A stretch of DNA of 64,000 bases from an uncultured Pseudomonas sp. (GTDB lineage: Bacteria > Pseudomonadota > Gammaproteobacteria > Pseudomonadales > Pseudomonadaceae). Of the stretch, positions 44,325 to 53,755 are shown in pieces. The translations under genes and the position numbers were made by a program. The notes beneath the pieces were generated by a model that was not told the origin of the DNA, searched no databases, and saw only the letters and a program-made list of their open reading frames with translations. The stretch covers positions 1-64,000 of the forward strand of contig CALTWF010000016.1 in assembly GCA_943912755.1 (NCBI GenBank), read 5' to 3'. The number at the start of each line of letters is the position of its first letter. Position 1 is the stretch's first letter.

Positions 44325-45677
44325 TCAGGCCCCCATTACGGCCTGGCCGCAGACGCGCAGCACTTGCCCACTGACCGCGCCGCTGCCCGGCTGCGCCAGC
44401 CAGGCCACCGCCTCGGCGACGTCCTGGGGCAGGCCGCCCTGGCCCAGCGAACTCATGCGCCGCCCGGCTTCGCGCAGGGTGAAGGGGATGGCCGCCGTCA
44501 TACGGGTTTCGATGAAGCCGGGAGCCACGGCATTGATGCTGATGCCGCGTTCGGCCAGCAGCGGCGCCCAGGCCTGGGCCAGGCCGATCAGCCCGGCCTT
44601 GCTCGCCGCGTAGTTGGACTGGCCACGGTTGCCGGCAATGCCGCTGATCGAGGCCATGACCACGATGCGCCCGTTGTCGCCCAGGGCACCGCCGTCGATC
44701 AGGGCCTGGGTGAGTACTGCCGGGGCCTTGAGATTGACCGCCATGACCGAGTCCCAGTATTCCGGGGTCATATTGGCCAGGGTCTTGTCGCGGGTGATGC
44801 CGGCGTTGTGCACGACGATGTCGATGCCGTCCGGCAGGCCTTCGAGCAGCCGGGCCGGGGCGTCGCTGGCGCAGATATCCAGGTCCAGCGCGCGGCCGCC
44901 CAGGCGCTCGGCCAGGGCCTTGAGGTCATCGGCGGCCTGCGGCACATCCAGCAGTACCACCTCTGCACCATCCCGGGCCAGGGTTTCGGCGATGGACGCG
45001 CCGATACCGCGCGCCGCGCCGGTAACCAGTGCCTTGCGCCCGGCCAGCGGCCGGGTCCAGTCCTGCACCTGGCTGGCGCAGGCCTCCAGGCGCAGGGCCT
45101 GGCCGCTGATAAAGGCGCTTTTCGGCGACAGGAAGAAGCGCAGCGCGCCTTCCAGCTGGTCCTCGGCATCCCGGGCCACGTAGAGCAGTTGCAGGGTGCC
45201 GCCGTTGCGCAGTTCCTTGGCCAGGGAGCGGGCAAAACCCTCCAGGGCGCGCTGGGCGACCCGCGCCAGCACGGCGTCGAGCTGCTCCGGGGGGCGTCCG
45301 AGAATCACCACGTGGGCGCTGCGGTCCAGGCTGCGTAGCAGCGGCTGGAAGAATTCGCGCAGTTGCTTGAGCTGGTCGATATCGTCCAGGTGGCTGGCGT
45401 CGAACACCACCGCCTTGAGCTTGCTGCCCAGCCCGGCGACCCAGGCCGGCAGGCCCAGGGACTCGTCGGCAAAGCCCACCACCTCGGCGGTCAGGCGCTG
45501 GCCGAAATCCGCCACCTTCGCCGCCAGCGGCCCGCCACCCAGCAGCAGCGTGCCTTCCACCGGGCGCAGCCGGCCAGCTTCCCAGCGCTCCAGACGGGCC
45601 GGTTGGGGCAGGCCGACAGCCCCGACCAGACGCCGGCCCAGGTCGGAGTTGGCGAAGTTGATATAGCGGTCGCTCAT
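44325..45677 (-). CDS. fabG: High-molecular-weight 3-oxoacyl-(ACP/CoA) reductase FabG
   Basis: NAD(P)H-dependent reductase of 450 aa, of the long FabG type. The N-terminal half (about 1-205) is a degenerate flavodoxin-like Rossmann domain, and the C-terminal half is a complete SDR with TGAARGIGASIAE, HNAGITRDKTL and the active-site pair in NYAASKAG. The start at 45677 (MSDRYINFAN) has GGGAGA upstream. It is not the standard 247-aa FabG of fatty-acid synthesis, which is encoded elsewhere in Pseudomonas. Confidence 0.92.
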   Translation of the reverse strand: MSDRYINFANSDLGRRLVGAVGLPQPARLERWEAGRLRPVEGTLLLGGGPLAAKVADFGQRLTAEVVGFADESLGLPAWVAGLGSKLKAVVFDASHLDDIDQLKQLREFFQPLLRSLDRSAHVVILGRPPEQLDAVLARVAQRALEGFARSLAKELRNGGTLQLLYVARDAEDQLEGALRFFLSPKSAFISGQALRLEACASQVQDWTRPLAGRKALVTGAARGIGASIAETLARDGAEVVLLDVPQAADDLKALAERLGGRALDLDICASDAPARLLEGLPDGIDIVVHNAGITRDKTLANMTPEYWDSVMAVNLKAPAVLTQALIDGGALGDNGRIVVMASISGIAGNRGQSNYAASKAGLIGLAQAWAPLLAERGISINAVAPGFIETRMTAAIPFTLREAGRRMSSLGQGGLPQDVAEAVAWLAQPGSGAVSGQVLRVCGQAVMGA

Positions 45678-45794
45678 GGCACGTCTCCCTGAAATAAGCA
45701 TCAGAGTGTGGACCATGATCGGCCGTTGGTCGTTCGAACCGCGAAAAAACTCCTACGCTCTATGCGTCTATTTCGGGAAAAAGGAATGTCTTGT

Positions 45795-47072
45795 ATGCGA
45801 GCTTTGCGTCGGGTCGCGATCATCGGCGGCAATCGAATCCCTTTCGCCCGTTCCAATGGCGCCTATGCCACGGCCAGCAACCAGGTGATGCTGACCGCCG
45901 CCCTGGAAGGGCTGATCGAGCGCTTCGGCCTGCACGGCCTGCGCCTGGGCGAAGTGGTGGCGGGGGCGGTGCTGAAGCATTCCCGCGACCTCAACCTGAC
46001 CCGTGAATGCGTGCTTGGCTCACGCCTGTCGCCGCAGACCCCGGCCTACGATATCCAGCTGGCCTGTGGCACCGGCCTGGAAGCGGCGCTGCTGGTGGCC
46101 AACAAGATCGCCCTCGGGCAGATCGACAGCGCTATCGCCGGCGGCGTCGACACCACTTCCGATGCGCCCATCGCGGTCAACGAGGGCCTGCGCCGGGTGC
46201 TGCTGGAGGCCAATCGCGGCAAGACCACCGGCGACAAGCTCAAGGCCCTGCTCAAGCTGCGCCCGTGGCACCTCAAGCCGGAGTTCCCGCGCAATGGCGA
46301 GCCGCGCACCGGCTTGTCGATGGGCCAGCACTGCGAGCTGATGGCGCAGCATTGGGGTATCGCCCGCGAAGACCAGGACGCCCTGGCCCTGCTCAGCCAC
46401 CAGCACCTGGCGGCGGCCTTCAACGAGGGCTGGCAGGATGACCTGCTGACCCCCTTCCAGGGCCTGACCCGCGACAACAACCTGCGCCCCGACCTGACCC
46501 TGGAAAAGCTCGCGGCCCTCAAGCCGGTATTCGAGCGCAACGGCAACGGCACCCTGACCCCGGGCAACTCGACGCCGCTGACCGATGGCGCGTCGGTGGT
46601 GCTGCTGGCCAGCGAGGAATGGGCGAAGGAACGCGGCCTGCCGGTGCTGGCCTATCTGCTGGACGGCGAAACCGCCGCAGTGGATTTCGTCAAAGGCCAC
46701 GAGGGCCTGCTGATGGCGCCGGTGTATGCCGTGCCGCGCCTGCTGGCACGCCACGGCCTGAGCCTGCAGGACTTCGACTACTACGAAATCCACGAAGCCT
46801 TTGCCGCGCAGGTGCTGTGCACCCTGAAGGCCTGGGAAGACCCCGAATACTGCCGCGAGCGGCTCGGCCTGGCGCAGCCGCTGGGCAGCATCGACCGGGC
46901 GAAACTGAACGTGAAGGGCAGCTCGCTGGCCGCCGGTCACCCCTTCGCCGCCACGGGCGGGCGGGTCCTGGCCAATATGGCCAAGCTGCTCGACCGGGCG
47001 GGCCAGGGACGTGGCCTGATTTCCATCTGCGCCGCAGGCGGTCAGGGGGTGACGGCGATCATCGAGCGTTGA
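45795..47072 (+). CDS. Acetyl-CoA acyltransferase (thiolase, FadI-like)
   Basis: Thiolase of 425 aa catalysing acyl-CoA cleavage or acetoacetyl-CoA formation. The nucleophilic Cys is in QLACGTGLEAA, the catalytic His in EIHEAFAAQ, and the C-terminal Cys in CAAGGQG. AAGGA is 9 bases before the ATG at 45795 (MRALRRVAIIGG); an ATG at 45786 has its ribosome site directly abutting. It is divergent from fabG-maoC, so the three genes probably serve one pathway. Confidence 0.93.
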   Translation: MRALRRVAIIGGNRIPFARSNGAYATASNQVMLTAALEGLIERFGLHGLRLGEVVAGAVLKHSRDLNLTRECVLGSRLSPQTPAYDIQLACGTGLEAALLVANKIALGQIDSAIAGGVDTTSDAPIAVNEGLRRVLLEANRGKTTGDKLKALLKLRPWHLKPEFPRNGEPRTGLSMGQHCELMAQHWGIAREDQDALALLSHQHLAAAFNEGWQDDLLTPFQGLTRDNNLRPDLTLEKLAALKPVFERNGNGTLTPGNSTPLTDGASVVLLASEEWAKERGLPVLAYLLDGETAAVDFVKGHEGLLMAPVYAVPRLLARHGLSLQDFDYYEIHEAFAAQVLCTLKAWEDPEYCRERLGLAQPLGSIDRAKLNVKGSSLAAGHPFAATGGRVLANMAKLLDRAGQGRGLISICAAGGQGVTAIIER

Positions 47073-48084
47073 CCAGCCCGGCGCCGTTCGCAGCGGCGGC
47101 CTTGGCCTGGCTCGAATAGCTCTCGGCCATGATCGAGCAGACGATCAACTGCAGCGGGTGATAGATCATGATCGGCAGCAGGATCAGGCCCAGGCCCGGG
47201 TGGGCACCGAAGATCAGCGCGGCCATCGGCGCACCGGCGGCCAGGGACTTCTTGCTGGCGCAGAACACCGCGGCGATCTCGTCGGCCCGGTTGAAGTGCA
47301 GGGCGCGGGCGGTGCGGGTGGTCAGCCAGAGCACCAGGGCGAGGATCAGCGCGCTGCCGGCGAAGGCGGTGACCAGCACCGACAGGCCCTGCTGCTGCCA
47401 CATGCCCGACATCATCGAGTTGCAGAAGGCGGCGTAGACCAGCAGCAGGATCACCAGCTTGTCCATCACGTTGGTGTAGCGCTTGTGCCGGGCGAAGAAT
47501 TTGCCCAGCCACGGGCGCAGGGCCTGGCCCAGCAGCAGCGGCGCGAGCAGCAGGCCGCAGAGGTCGAGCAGGGTTGCGCCGAGGTCGATGCCGTCGCTGC
47601 CGCTGCCCACCACCAGGCTGCACAGCCATGGGGTGATGAAGATGCCGAGCACGCTCGACAGGCTGGCATTGAGGATCGCTGCCGGCACGTTGCCGCCGGC
47701 GCTGCCGGTCAGTGCCACCGACGACGAGATGGTCGAGGGCAGGGCGCACAGGTAGAGGAAGCCGAGCATCAGCAGCGCCGGGATCTGCGTGCCGAGCACG
47801 CTCTTGCCCAGCAGCCAGAGCAGCGGGAAGACCACGAAGGTGAACAGCTGCACCATGAAGTGCAGGCGGACGTTCTTCAGGCCATGGCGGATCTGCTCGC
47901 TGGACAGGTTGATGCCGTGGAGGAAGAACACCACGAACACGCCGACATTGATCACCACTTCGGCGTGCATGGCCCCGCCGGCGGCACCAAAGTGCGGGAA
48001 CAGCCAGGCGAGGAAGGTGGCGAGGAACATGCCGCAGAGGAACCAGTCGGTGACCACGCGCTTGAGGTGCTTGAGTGCTTGCAT
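47059..48084 (-). CDS. Bile acid:sodium symporter (BASS/YfeH-like) family transporter
   Basis: Inner-membrane transporter of 341 aa with about ten membrane helices. Family phrases are FFLHGINLSSEQIRHGLKN and LPSTISSSVALTGSAGGN. The physiological substrate is unknown for bacterial YfeH-type members. GAAGG precedes the ATG at 48084. Its 3' end overlaps the thiolase end by 14 bases on the other strand. The AraC gene that starts 85 bases away in the opposite direction is the probable regulator. Confidence 0.9.
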   Translation of the reverse strand: MQALKHLKRVVTDWFLCGMFLATFLAWLFPHFGAAGGAMHAEVVINVGVFVVFFLHGINLSSEQIRHGLKNVRLHFMVQLFTFVVFPLLWLLGKSVLGTQIPALLMLGFLYLCALPSTISSSVALTGSAGGNVPAAILNASLSSVLGIFITPWLCSLVVGSGSDGIDLGATLLDLCGLLLAPLLLGQALRPWLGKFFARHKRYTNVMDKLVILLLVYAAFCNSMMSGMWQQQGLSVLVTAFAGSALILALVLWLTTRTARALHFNRADEIAAVFCASKKSLAAGAPMAALIFGAHPGLGLILLPIMIYHPLQLIVCSIMAESYSSQAKAAAANGAGLVNAR

Positions 48085-48169
48085 AGGCGAACCTTCGAAT
48101 CATCTTGTAATAATCAGTGGTGACGTTAACCTGCAAGGCAGTTTCCGTCTTGCGACATAAGGCCAAGCG

Positions 48170-48961
48170 ATGCCGGCTAACGGACAAAACACCTCACCTC
48201 GTCGGATTCCCGACCTCAGCGTGCTGCCAAGGCCGCTCTACGCGCGGGCGGAAAGCCTTGGCGCCGGCTCGTGGACGACCCGGCACCGGCATGACTGGGT
48301 GCAGTTTTCCTACGCGATCAGCGGTGTGCTCGGTGTAGCCACCGCCGAGGGCAGTTACTTTGCGCCGCCACAGTGGGGCGTGTGGGTGCCGGCCGGGGTC
48401 GAGCACGAGGTGACCGCCTCGACCCGCGCCGAGATGCGCAGCCTGTATATCCGCCGCAGCGACTCGGCCTGGGCGCCGGGGCATTGCCGGGTGCTGGAAG
48501 TGACGCCGCTGGCGCGCGAGTTGATCAAGCAGTTTTGCCAATATCCGGTGGAGTATCCGCAGGGCGACAGCGATGAGGCGCATCTGGTCCGGGTTTTGCT
48601 CGATCAGTTGCGCACCTTGCCGGAGGTGGCATTCTCGCTGCCCTTGCCACAGCACCCGGGCTTGCTGCAGGTGTGCAACAGGCTGCTGGAAAATCCCGAC
48701 CGCAACCTGGGCCTGGAGCATTGGGCGCAGCAGCTGGGGCGCTCGGAAAAAACCCTGATGCGCCTGTTCCAGCGCGAGACCGGCCTGAGCTTCCGCGCCT
48801 GGCGCCAGCGCATGCGCCTGCTGTCCTCGCTGGATGCCCTGGAGCAGGGCCAGAGCGTCACACAGGCGGCGCTGGGATGCGGTTACGATTCCACCTCGGC
48901 GTACATTGCCGCCTTCAAGGGGCTGTTTGGAGCCACTCCCGGGGAACTGTTCCGGGACTGA
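48170..48961 (+). CDS. AraC-family transcriptional regulator
   Basis: Regulator of 263 aa. An N-terminal cupin-like sensor (HDWVQFSYAISGVLGVATAE and GVWVPAGVEHEVTAS) is followed by a two-helix AraC domain (about 165-263) with LGRSEKTLMRLFQRETGLSF and ALGCGYDSTSAYIAAFKGLF. It is divergent from the BASS transporter gene and likely controls it. AAGG is placed before the ATG. Confidence 0.92.
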   Translation: MPANGQNTSPRRIPDLSVLPRPLYARAESLGAGSWTTRHRHDWVQFSYAISGVLGVATAEGSYFAPPQWGVWVPAGVEHEVTASTRAEMRSLYIRRSDSAWAPGHCRVLEVTPLARELIKQFCQYPVEYPQGDSDEAHLVRVLLDQLRTLPEVAFSLPLPQHPGLLQVCNRLLENPDRNLGLEHWAQQLGRSEKTLMRLFQRETGLSFRAWRQRMRLLSSLDALEQGQSVTQAALGCGYDSTSAYIAAFKGLFGATPGELFRD

Positions 48962-49092
48962 GCTGACGTAAATTGAAACCATGTCGTCTTTGATCGGGGA
49001 GCGTTTCCCGCCAGGCGCTTGAGATATCGTGTGCGCCTCGCCTGAACGAGGCACCTCCAATCAGTGGCACAAAGGAGCAAGAACAAAAGCCG

Positions 49093-49986
49093 ATGAAGAC
49101 TCCCAAACGTATAGAACCGCTGATCGAAGACGGGATGGTCGATGAAGTGCTGCGCCCGCTGATGAGCGGCAAGGAAGCAGCGGTGTACGTGGTGCGCTGC
49201 GGTCGCCAGCTGCGCTGCGCCAAGGTCTACAAGGAAGCTGACAAGCGCAGCTTCCGCCAGGCCGCCGAGTACCAGGAAGGGCGCAAGGTGCGCAACAGCC
49301 GCCAGGCGCGGGCCATGGCCAAGGGCTCGAAATACGGCCGCAAGGAAGCCGAGGAAGCCTGGCAGAACGCCGAAGTGGCGGCGCTGTTCCGCCTCGCCAG
49401 TGCCGGGGTGCGGGTGCCCAAGCCCTATGACTTCCTCGATGGCGTGCTGTTGATGGAACTGGTTACCGACGAAGACGGCCAGGCCGCGCCGCGGCTCAAC
49501 GATGTCCACCTGGAGGCGGAGCAGGCCCGCGAGTACCACGCCTTCATCATCCGCCAGATCGTGCTGATGCTCTGCGCCGGGCTGGTGCATGGCGACCTTT
49601 CCGAATTCAACGTGCTGCTCGGGCCGGACGGCCCGGTGATCATCGACCTGCCGCAGGCGGTGGATGCGGCGGCCAACAACCATGCGTTCAAGATGCTCGA
49701 GCGGGATGTGGCGAACATGGCCCATTACTTCGGCCGTTTCGCGCCGGAGCTCAAGCAGACCCGCTACGCCAAGGAAATGTGGGCGTTGTACGAGGAGGGC
49801 AAGCTGTTGCCGGACAGCGTACTGAGCGGTACCTGGCAGGATGACGAGCACACCGCCGACGTGGGCGGCGTGATGCGCGAGATCGAGGCGGCGAAGTTCG
49901 AGGATGCCCGGCGCCGGGCCGGCCGCGAAGAAGCCGAGCGCGGGCCGGTCAAGGGCGAAGAACCGCCGCCACCGTGGGCACAGTGA
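49093..49986 (+). CDS. RIO1-like serine protein kinase
   Basis: Atypical protein kinase of 297 aa. The RIO core shows GKEAAVYVV (flexible loop), CAKVYKEADKR (ATP lysine), the catalytic loop LVHGDLSEFNVLL with Asp168, and the metal loop VIIDLPQ. The C-terminus is charged and ends in a Pro-rich tail. Upstream GGAG is about 15 bases from the ATG, which is long but usable. Bacterial members have no settled substrate. Confidence 0.92.
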   Translation: MKTPKRIEPLIEDGMVDEVLRPLMSGKEAAVYVVRCGRQLRCAKVYKEADKRSFRQAAEYQEGRKVRNSRQARAMAKGSKYGRKEAEEAWQNAEVAALFRLASAGVRVPKPYDFLDGVLLMELVTDEDGQAAPRLNDVHLEAEQAREYHAFIIRQIVLMLCAGLVHGDLSEFNVLLGPDGPVIIDLPQAVDAAANNHAFKMLERDVANMAHYFGRFAPELKQTRYAKEMWALYEEGKLLPDSVLSGTWQDDEHTADVGGVMREIEAAKFEDARRRAGREEAERGPVKGEEPPPPWAQ

Positions 49987-49996
49987 CGCGTTTTAC

Positions 49997-50395
49997 CTAG
50001 TGACAGCAGCCGGCTGCCAGGTCCTTGAGGATCGGGCAGTCGGGACGGTCGTCGCCGTGGCAGTGGGCGACCAGTTCGCTGAGGGTGTCGCGCAGGCTCA
50101 CCAGCTCCTCGATACGCCGGTTCAGGTCGGCGATGTGCTCATTGGCCAGCGCCTTGACGTCGGCGCTGGCGCGCTGGCGGTCCTGCCACAGGGTCAGCAG
50201 CTTCGCCACTTCTTCCAACGAGAATCCCAGGTCCCGCGAGCGCTTGATGAAGGTCAGGCTGTGCAGGTCGTCCTGGCCGTAGAGGCGATAGCCGCTGTCG
50301 CTGCGCGAGGCGGGCTTGAGCAGGCCGATGGACTCGTAGTAACGGATCATCTTCGCACTCAGGCCGGTGCGCCTGGCTGCCTGGCCGATGTTCAT
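49997..50395 (-). CDS. cueR: Copper-responsive MerR regulator CueR
   Basis: Activator of copper efflux genes, 132 aa. The N-terminal MerR HTH is followed by a dimerisation helix. The metal loop holds Cys112 and Cys120 in CHGDDRPDCPIL, the CueR pattern for Cu(I), and the protein ends in CCH. Its start overlaps the copA stop by 4 bases, so regulator and pump share one message and CueR probably controls its own level through the site upstream of copA. Confidence 0.95.
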   Translation of the reverse strand: MNIGQAARRTGLSAKMIRYYESIGLLKPASRSDSGYRLYGQDDLHSLTFIKRSRDLGFSLEEVAKLLTLWQDRQRASADVKALANEHIADLNRRIEELVSLRDTLSELVAHCHGDDRPDCPILKDLAAGCCH

Positions 50396-52794
50396 GCCTT
50401 GTGTTCCTCCGTGGGGGTAGCGGGCTTCCAGGTCTTCAGCAGCAGGGCATTGCTGACCACGCTGACGCTGGACAGGGCCATGGCCGCGCCGGCGAGCACC
50501 GGGTTGAGCAGGCCGAAGGCGGCCAGGGGAATGCCGATCAGGTTGTAGATGAAGGCCCAGAACAGGTTCTGGCGGATTTTCGCGTAGGTCTTGCGGCTGA
50601 TTTCCAGGGCCGCCGGGACCAGCCGCGGATCGCCGCGCATCAGGGTGATGCCGGCGGCCTGCATGGCCACGTCGGTGCCGCCGCCCATGGCGATGCCGAT
50701 GTCTGCGGCGGCCAGGGCCGGGGCGTCGTTGATGCCGTCGCCGACCATCGCCACCACCCCGGATTTTTTCAGCGATGCCACTTCCGCGGCCTTGTCCGCC
50801 GGCAGCACTTCGGCGTGCACATCCTCGATGCCCAGGGCCGTGGCCACCACGGCGGCGCTGCCACGGTTGTCGCCGGTCAGCAGGTGGCTGCTGATGTTCT
50901 GCCCGGCCAGTTGCCTGATGGCCTGGCCGGCGCCGGGCTTGAGGCTGTCGCCGAAGGCGAACAGGCCCAGCACCCGGGGTTGCGGGCTGCGTTCGATGAG
51001 CCAGGACAGGGTCCGGCCCTCGGCTTCCCAGGCCTTGGCATCATTGGCCAGGTCGCCGGGTTGCAGGCCGCTTTCATCGAGCAGGCGGCGGTTGCCCAGG
51101 GCCAGGTCGCGGCCGTCGAGATGGCCGGCGATACCGCGCCCGGTCAGCGATTGGCTGTCCTGGATATCCGCCACCGTCAGGCCTTGTTCCGCGCAGGCAT
51201 CCAGCACGGCCTTGGCCAGGGGGTGTTCGCTGCCGCGTTGCAGGGCGCCGGCCAGTTGCAGCAGTTGTGCGTCGTCGCCGTCCACGGCGTGCTGGTGGAC
51301 GATGCGCGGGCTGCCGGAGGTCAGGGTGCCGGTCTTGTCGAAGACCACGCGATTGACCGCATGGGCCCGTTCCAGGGCTTCGGCGTCCTTGATCAGGATG
51401 CCGTGGCGGGCAGCCACGCCGGTGCCGGCCATGATCGCCGTGGGGGTGGCCAGGCCGAGGGCGCAAGGGCAGGCGATCACCAGCACGGCGACGGCGTTGA
51501 TCAGGGCCACTTCCAGCGAGGCGCCGGCCAGCCACCAACCGGTCAGGGTCAGCAAGGCCAGGACCAGCACGGCGGGGACGAACACCTGGCTGACCCGGTC
51601 CACCAGTTTCTGGATCGGCGCCTTGGCCGCCTGGGCGTCTTCCACCAGGCGGATGATCCGCGCCAGCACGGTTTCCGTGCCCAGCGCCAGGGTGCGCACC
51701 AGCAGGCGACCTTCGCCATTGATCGCGCCGCCGGTGACACGGTCGCCCGGCTGTTTCGGCACCGGCAGGCTTTCACCGCTGATCAGGGCTTCGTCGGCAT
51801 GGCTCTGGCCTTCGACCACCTCGCCATCCACCGGGAAGCGCTCGCCCGGCTTGACCAGCACCAGGTCGTCGAGGCGCAGGGCGCTGATCGGCACATCGCG
51901 CTCGACCCCGTCCACCACCTGCAAGGCACGCTCCGGGCGCAAGGCTTCGAGGGCGCGGATGGCGCTGGCGGTCTGGCGCTTGGCGCGGCTTTCCAGGTAC
52001 TTGCCGAGCAGGACCAGGGCGATCACTACCGCCGAGGCTTCGAAATACAGGTGCGGCGCCATGCCCGCGTGGGCCTGGGACCATTCGTACAGGCTCAGGC
52101 CATAGCCGGCGCTGGTGCCGAGGGCGACCAGCAGGTCCATGTTGCCGGCGCCGGCGCGCACGGCTTTCCAGGCGGCGACGTAGAAGCGCGCGCCGAGAAT
52201 GAACTGCACCGGGGTGGCCAGGGCGAACTGCGCCCAGGCCGGCAGCATCCACGAGATGCCGAAGGGTTGCAGGAGCATCGGCAGCACCAGCGGCAGGGCC
52301 AGCAGCACCGCCAGGGCCACGGCCCAGCGCTCGTTGCGCAGGCGGCGTTCGCTGTCGTCATTGTGCTGCGGGTTGTCCTGCGGGAGGCTGGCGCTGTAGC
52401 CGGCACGTTCGACGGCGGCGATCAGCACGGCGCTGTCGGCGTGGTCGAGCAGTTCGACATGGGCGCGTTCGCTGGCCAGGTTGACGCTCACCGACTGCAC
52501 GCCGGGCACCTTGTTCAGCGCCCGTTCGACGCGACCCGCGCAGGAGGCGCAGGTCATGCCGCCGATGTTCAGCTCGATGGACTGGGTGGGCACGCTGTAG
52601 CCGGCCTGGCTGACCGCCTCGACCAGGGCTGGCAGGCGATCGGCCGGCGCCTGGACGCGGGCCTGCTCGGTGGCGAGGTTGACGTTGACCTGCTCGGCGC
52701 CGGCGACTTTGCGCAGCGCCCGCTCCACCCGACCCGCGCAGCTGGCGCAGGTCATACCGGCGATCGGCAGGTCGAAGGTGATTGACTCGGGCAT
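50392..52794 (-). CDS. copA: Copper-exporting P1B-type ATPase CopA
   Basis: Cu(I) efflux pump of 800 aa. Two N-terminal heavy-metal domains carry GMTCASCAG each (first Cys pair 16 and 19, second near 84-87). Eight membrane helices follow, with the metal-binding CPC at 442-444, the phosphorylation Asp486 in DKTGTLT, the HP motif in SEHPLAKA and the MVGDGINDAP hinge. GGAGGAG lies ahead of the ATG. A CueR-type operator is 35 bases upstream, and cueR overlaps its 3' end. Confidence 0.97.
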   Translation of the reverse strand: MPESITFDLPIAGMTCASCAGRVERALRKVAGAEQVNVNLATEQARVQAPADRLPALVEAVSQAGYSVPTQSIELNIGGMTCASCAGRVERALNKVPGVQSVSVNLASERAHVELLDHADSAVLIAAVERAGYSASLPQDNPQHNDDSERRLRNERWAVALAVLLALPLVLPMLLQPFGISWMLPAWAQFALATPVQFILGARFYVAAWKAVRAGAGNMDLLVALGTSAGYGLSLYEWSQAHAGMAPHLYFEASAVVIALVLLGKYLESRAKRQTASAIRALEALRPERALQVVDGVERDVPISALRLDDLVLVKPGERFPVDGEVVEGQSHADEALISGESLPVPKQPGDRVTGGAINGEGRLLVRTLALGTETVLARIIRLVEDAQAAKAPIQKLVDRVSQVFVPAVLVLALLTLTGWWLAGASLEVALINAVAVLVIACPCALGLATPTAIMAGTGVAARHGILIKDAEALERAHAVNRVVFDKTGTLTSGSPRIVHQHAVDGDDAQLLQLAGALQRGSEHPLAKAVLDACAEQGLTVADIQDSQSLTGRGIAGHLDGRDLALGNRRLLDESGLQPGDLANDAKAWEAEGRTLSWLIERSPQPRVLGLFAFGDSLKPGAGQAIRQLAGQNISSHLLTGDNRGSAAVVATALGIEDVHAEVLPADKAAEVASLKKSGVVAMVGDGINDAPALAAADIGIAMGGGTDVAMQAAGITLMRGDPRLVPAALEISRKTYAKIRQNLFWAFIYNLIGIPLAAFGLLNPVLAGAAMALSSVSVVSNALLLKTWKPATPTEEHKA

Positions 52795-52828
52795 GGGGCT
52801 CTCCTCCGTGGACTGGCCTCCAGCATCA

Positions 52829-52849
52829 ACCTTGCCACGCTGGCAAGGT
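52829..52849 (-). promoter_or_regulatory. CueR-type operator/promoter upstream of copA
   Basis: Perfect inverted repeat ACCTTGCC-N5-GGCAAGGT. On the minus strand TTGACC acts as -35 and a GATGCT element lies 19 bases further, the over-long spacer expected of MerR-family promoters. It sits at the very end of the neighbouring secreted-protein gene. Confidence 0.9.
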
Positions 52850-53235
52850 CAATAGCCCAGGTCGGCCTGTTTCAGGTAGAGGCCAGTGTGACTCATGGCA
52901 ATGCGGTATTTATTGATCTGCCCGGCCTTCAGGTTGAGGCGCTGGGAGCGCTGGTTCTCGATGCCGTTGAGGCAGCCAGGGGCCTGGCCCGGCAGCAGGC
53001 GCAGGCGCACATCGACGTCGCCGGGTGGCAGGTTGAAGGAGGTGGATTGTTCCTGGAACAAGCGGCCGGAGAGCTGGTCGTTGAGGTAGATCCCGATCTC
53101 GCAGGTGGTCGCCACTTCCAGGCGTTCGCGGGAAATGATCACCACGCTGTAGTCCGACGGGCCTGCGGCGCTGGCCAGGGGGACCTGGCTGAACAAACCG
53201 AGCAGGCCAAGAAGGCCGAGTGCTGCCTTGCCCAT
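52849..53235 (-). CDS. Secreted protein of unknown function in the copper group
   Basis: A 128-aa protein with a signal peptide (MGKAALGLLGLLGLFSQVPL then ASA) and a beta-rich mature domain of about 100 residues. It contains two cysteines (TTCEIGIYLNDQ and APGCLNGIEN) and the phrase FNLPPGDVDVRLRLLPGQ, which faintly recalls DUF2846-like domains. CAGGAG precedes the ATG at 53235. It lies between copZ and copA, so copper-linked periplasmic function is possible, but there is no metal motif such as repeated Met or His. Confidence 0.75.
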   Translation of the reverse strand: MGKAALGLLGLLGLFSQVPLASAAGPSDYSVVIISRERLEVATTCEIGIYLNDQLSGRLFQEQSTSFNLPPGDVDVRLRLLPGQAPGCLNGIENQRSQRLNLKAGQINKYRIAMSHTGLYLKQADLGY

Positions 53236-53324
53236 GGCTGAAACTCCTGCTGATAAATCGACAAGCACGCAGCTTGGCCGACCCGGGCAAGGATTTCCAG
53301 CCCGGCAGCATCACGGCAAACTTG

Positions 53325-53345
53325 ACCTTGCCCCGGTGGCAAGCT
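53325..53345 (+). promoter_or_regulatory. CueR-type operator/promoter upstream of copZ
   Basis: Inverted repeat ACCTTGCC-N5-GGCAAGCT (one mismatch to the copA site). It is preceded by TTGACC at 53322-53327 and followed 19 bases later by GAGACT, which matches GATGCT at the same spacing upstream of copA. It is oriented toward copZ. Confidence 0.85.
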
Positions 53346-53382
53346 TGAGACTGCGGACAAATCCAACCAGGAGTCAGCAACG

Positions 53383-53580
53383 ATGCAAGTATTCAACGTG
53401 GAAGGGATGACCTGCGGCCACTGCGTCAAGGCGGTGACCAATGCGGTGCAGCGCGAGGACGCGGCGGCCGAGGTCAAGGTGGATCTGGCGCAGAAGCAGG
53501 TGTCGGTGCAAAGCGAGCTGCCGGCCGAGCAGATTCTCGGGTTGATCCGGGATGAAGGGTATGAGGCTCGGGTGATCTGA
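53383..53580 (+). CDS. copZ: Copper chaperone CopZ
   Basis: A 65-aa heavy-metal-associated domain that carries Cu(I) in the cytosol and can hand it to CopA. The metal motif GMTCGHCV is at residues 8-15, with a typical ferredoxin-like pattern afterwards. It is a single-gene unit behind a CueR site and transcribed away from the secreted protein gene. Confidence 0.93.
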   Translation: MQVFNVEGMTCGHCVKAVTNAVQREDAAAEVKVDLAQKQVSVQSELPAEQILGLIRDEGYEARVI

Positions 53581-53595
53581 TCCGATCGCGCAGCT

Positions 53596-53667
53596 TGTGG
53601 GAGCGGGTTCACCCGCGATTGCTTCGGTGAACTCACTCTGGCTATCGCGGGTGAACCCGCTCCCACA
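53596..53667. repeat. Inverted REP pair (GGGTTCACCCGCGA type)
   Basis: TGTGGGAGCGGGTTCACCCG (left, 53596 on) and TCGCGGGTGAACCCGCTCCC followed by ACA (right, 53645-53667), with about 25 bases between. This is a different REP class from those at 10 kb and 33.8 kb; the type is common in the P. putida group. Confidence 0.85.
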
Positions 53668-53755
53668 GGATCCGCGTGCGGCCTCTCGATTTTTCACATA
53701 TTTCCAGCAGGCCCCCGGTAGACTAGCCAACTTGCTTAGCTAGCTACGGATTCCC

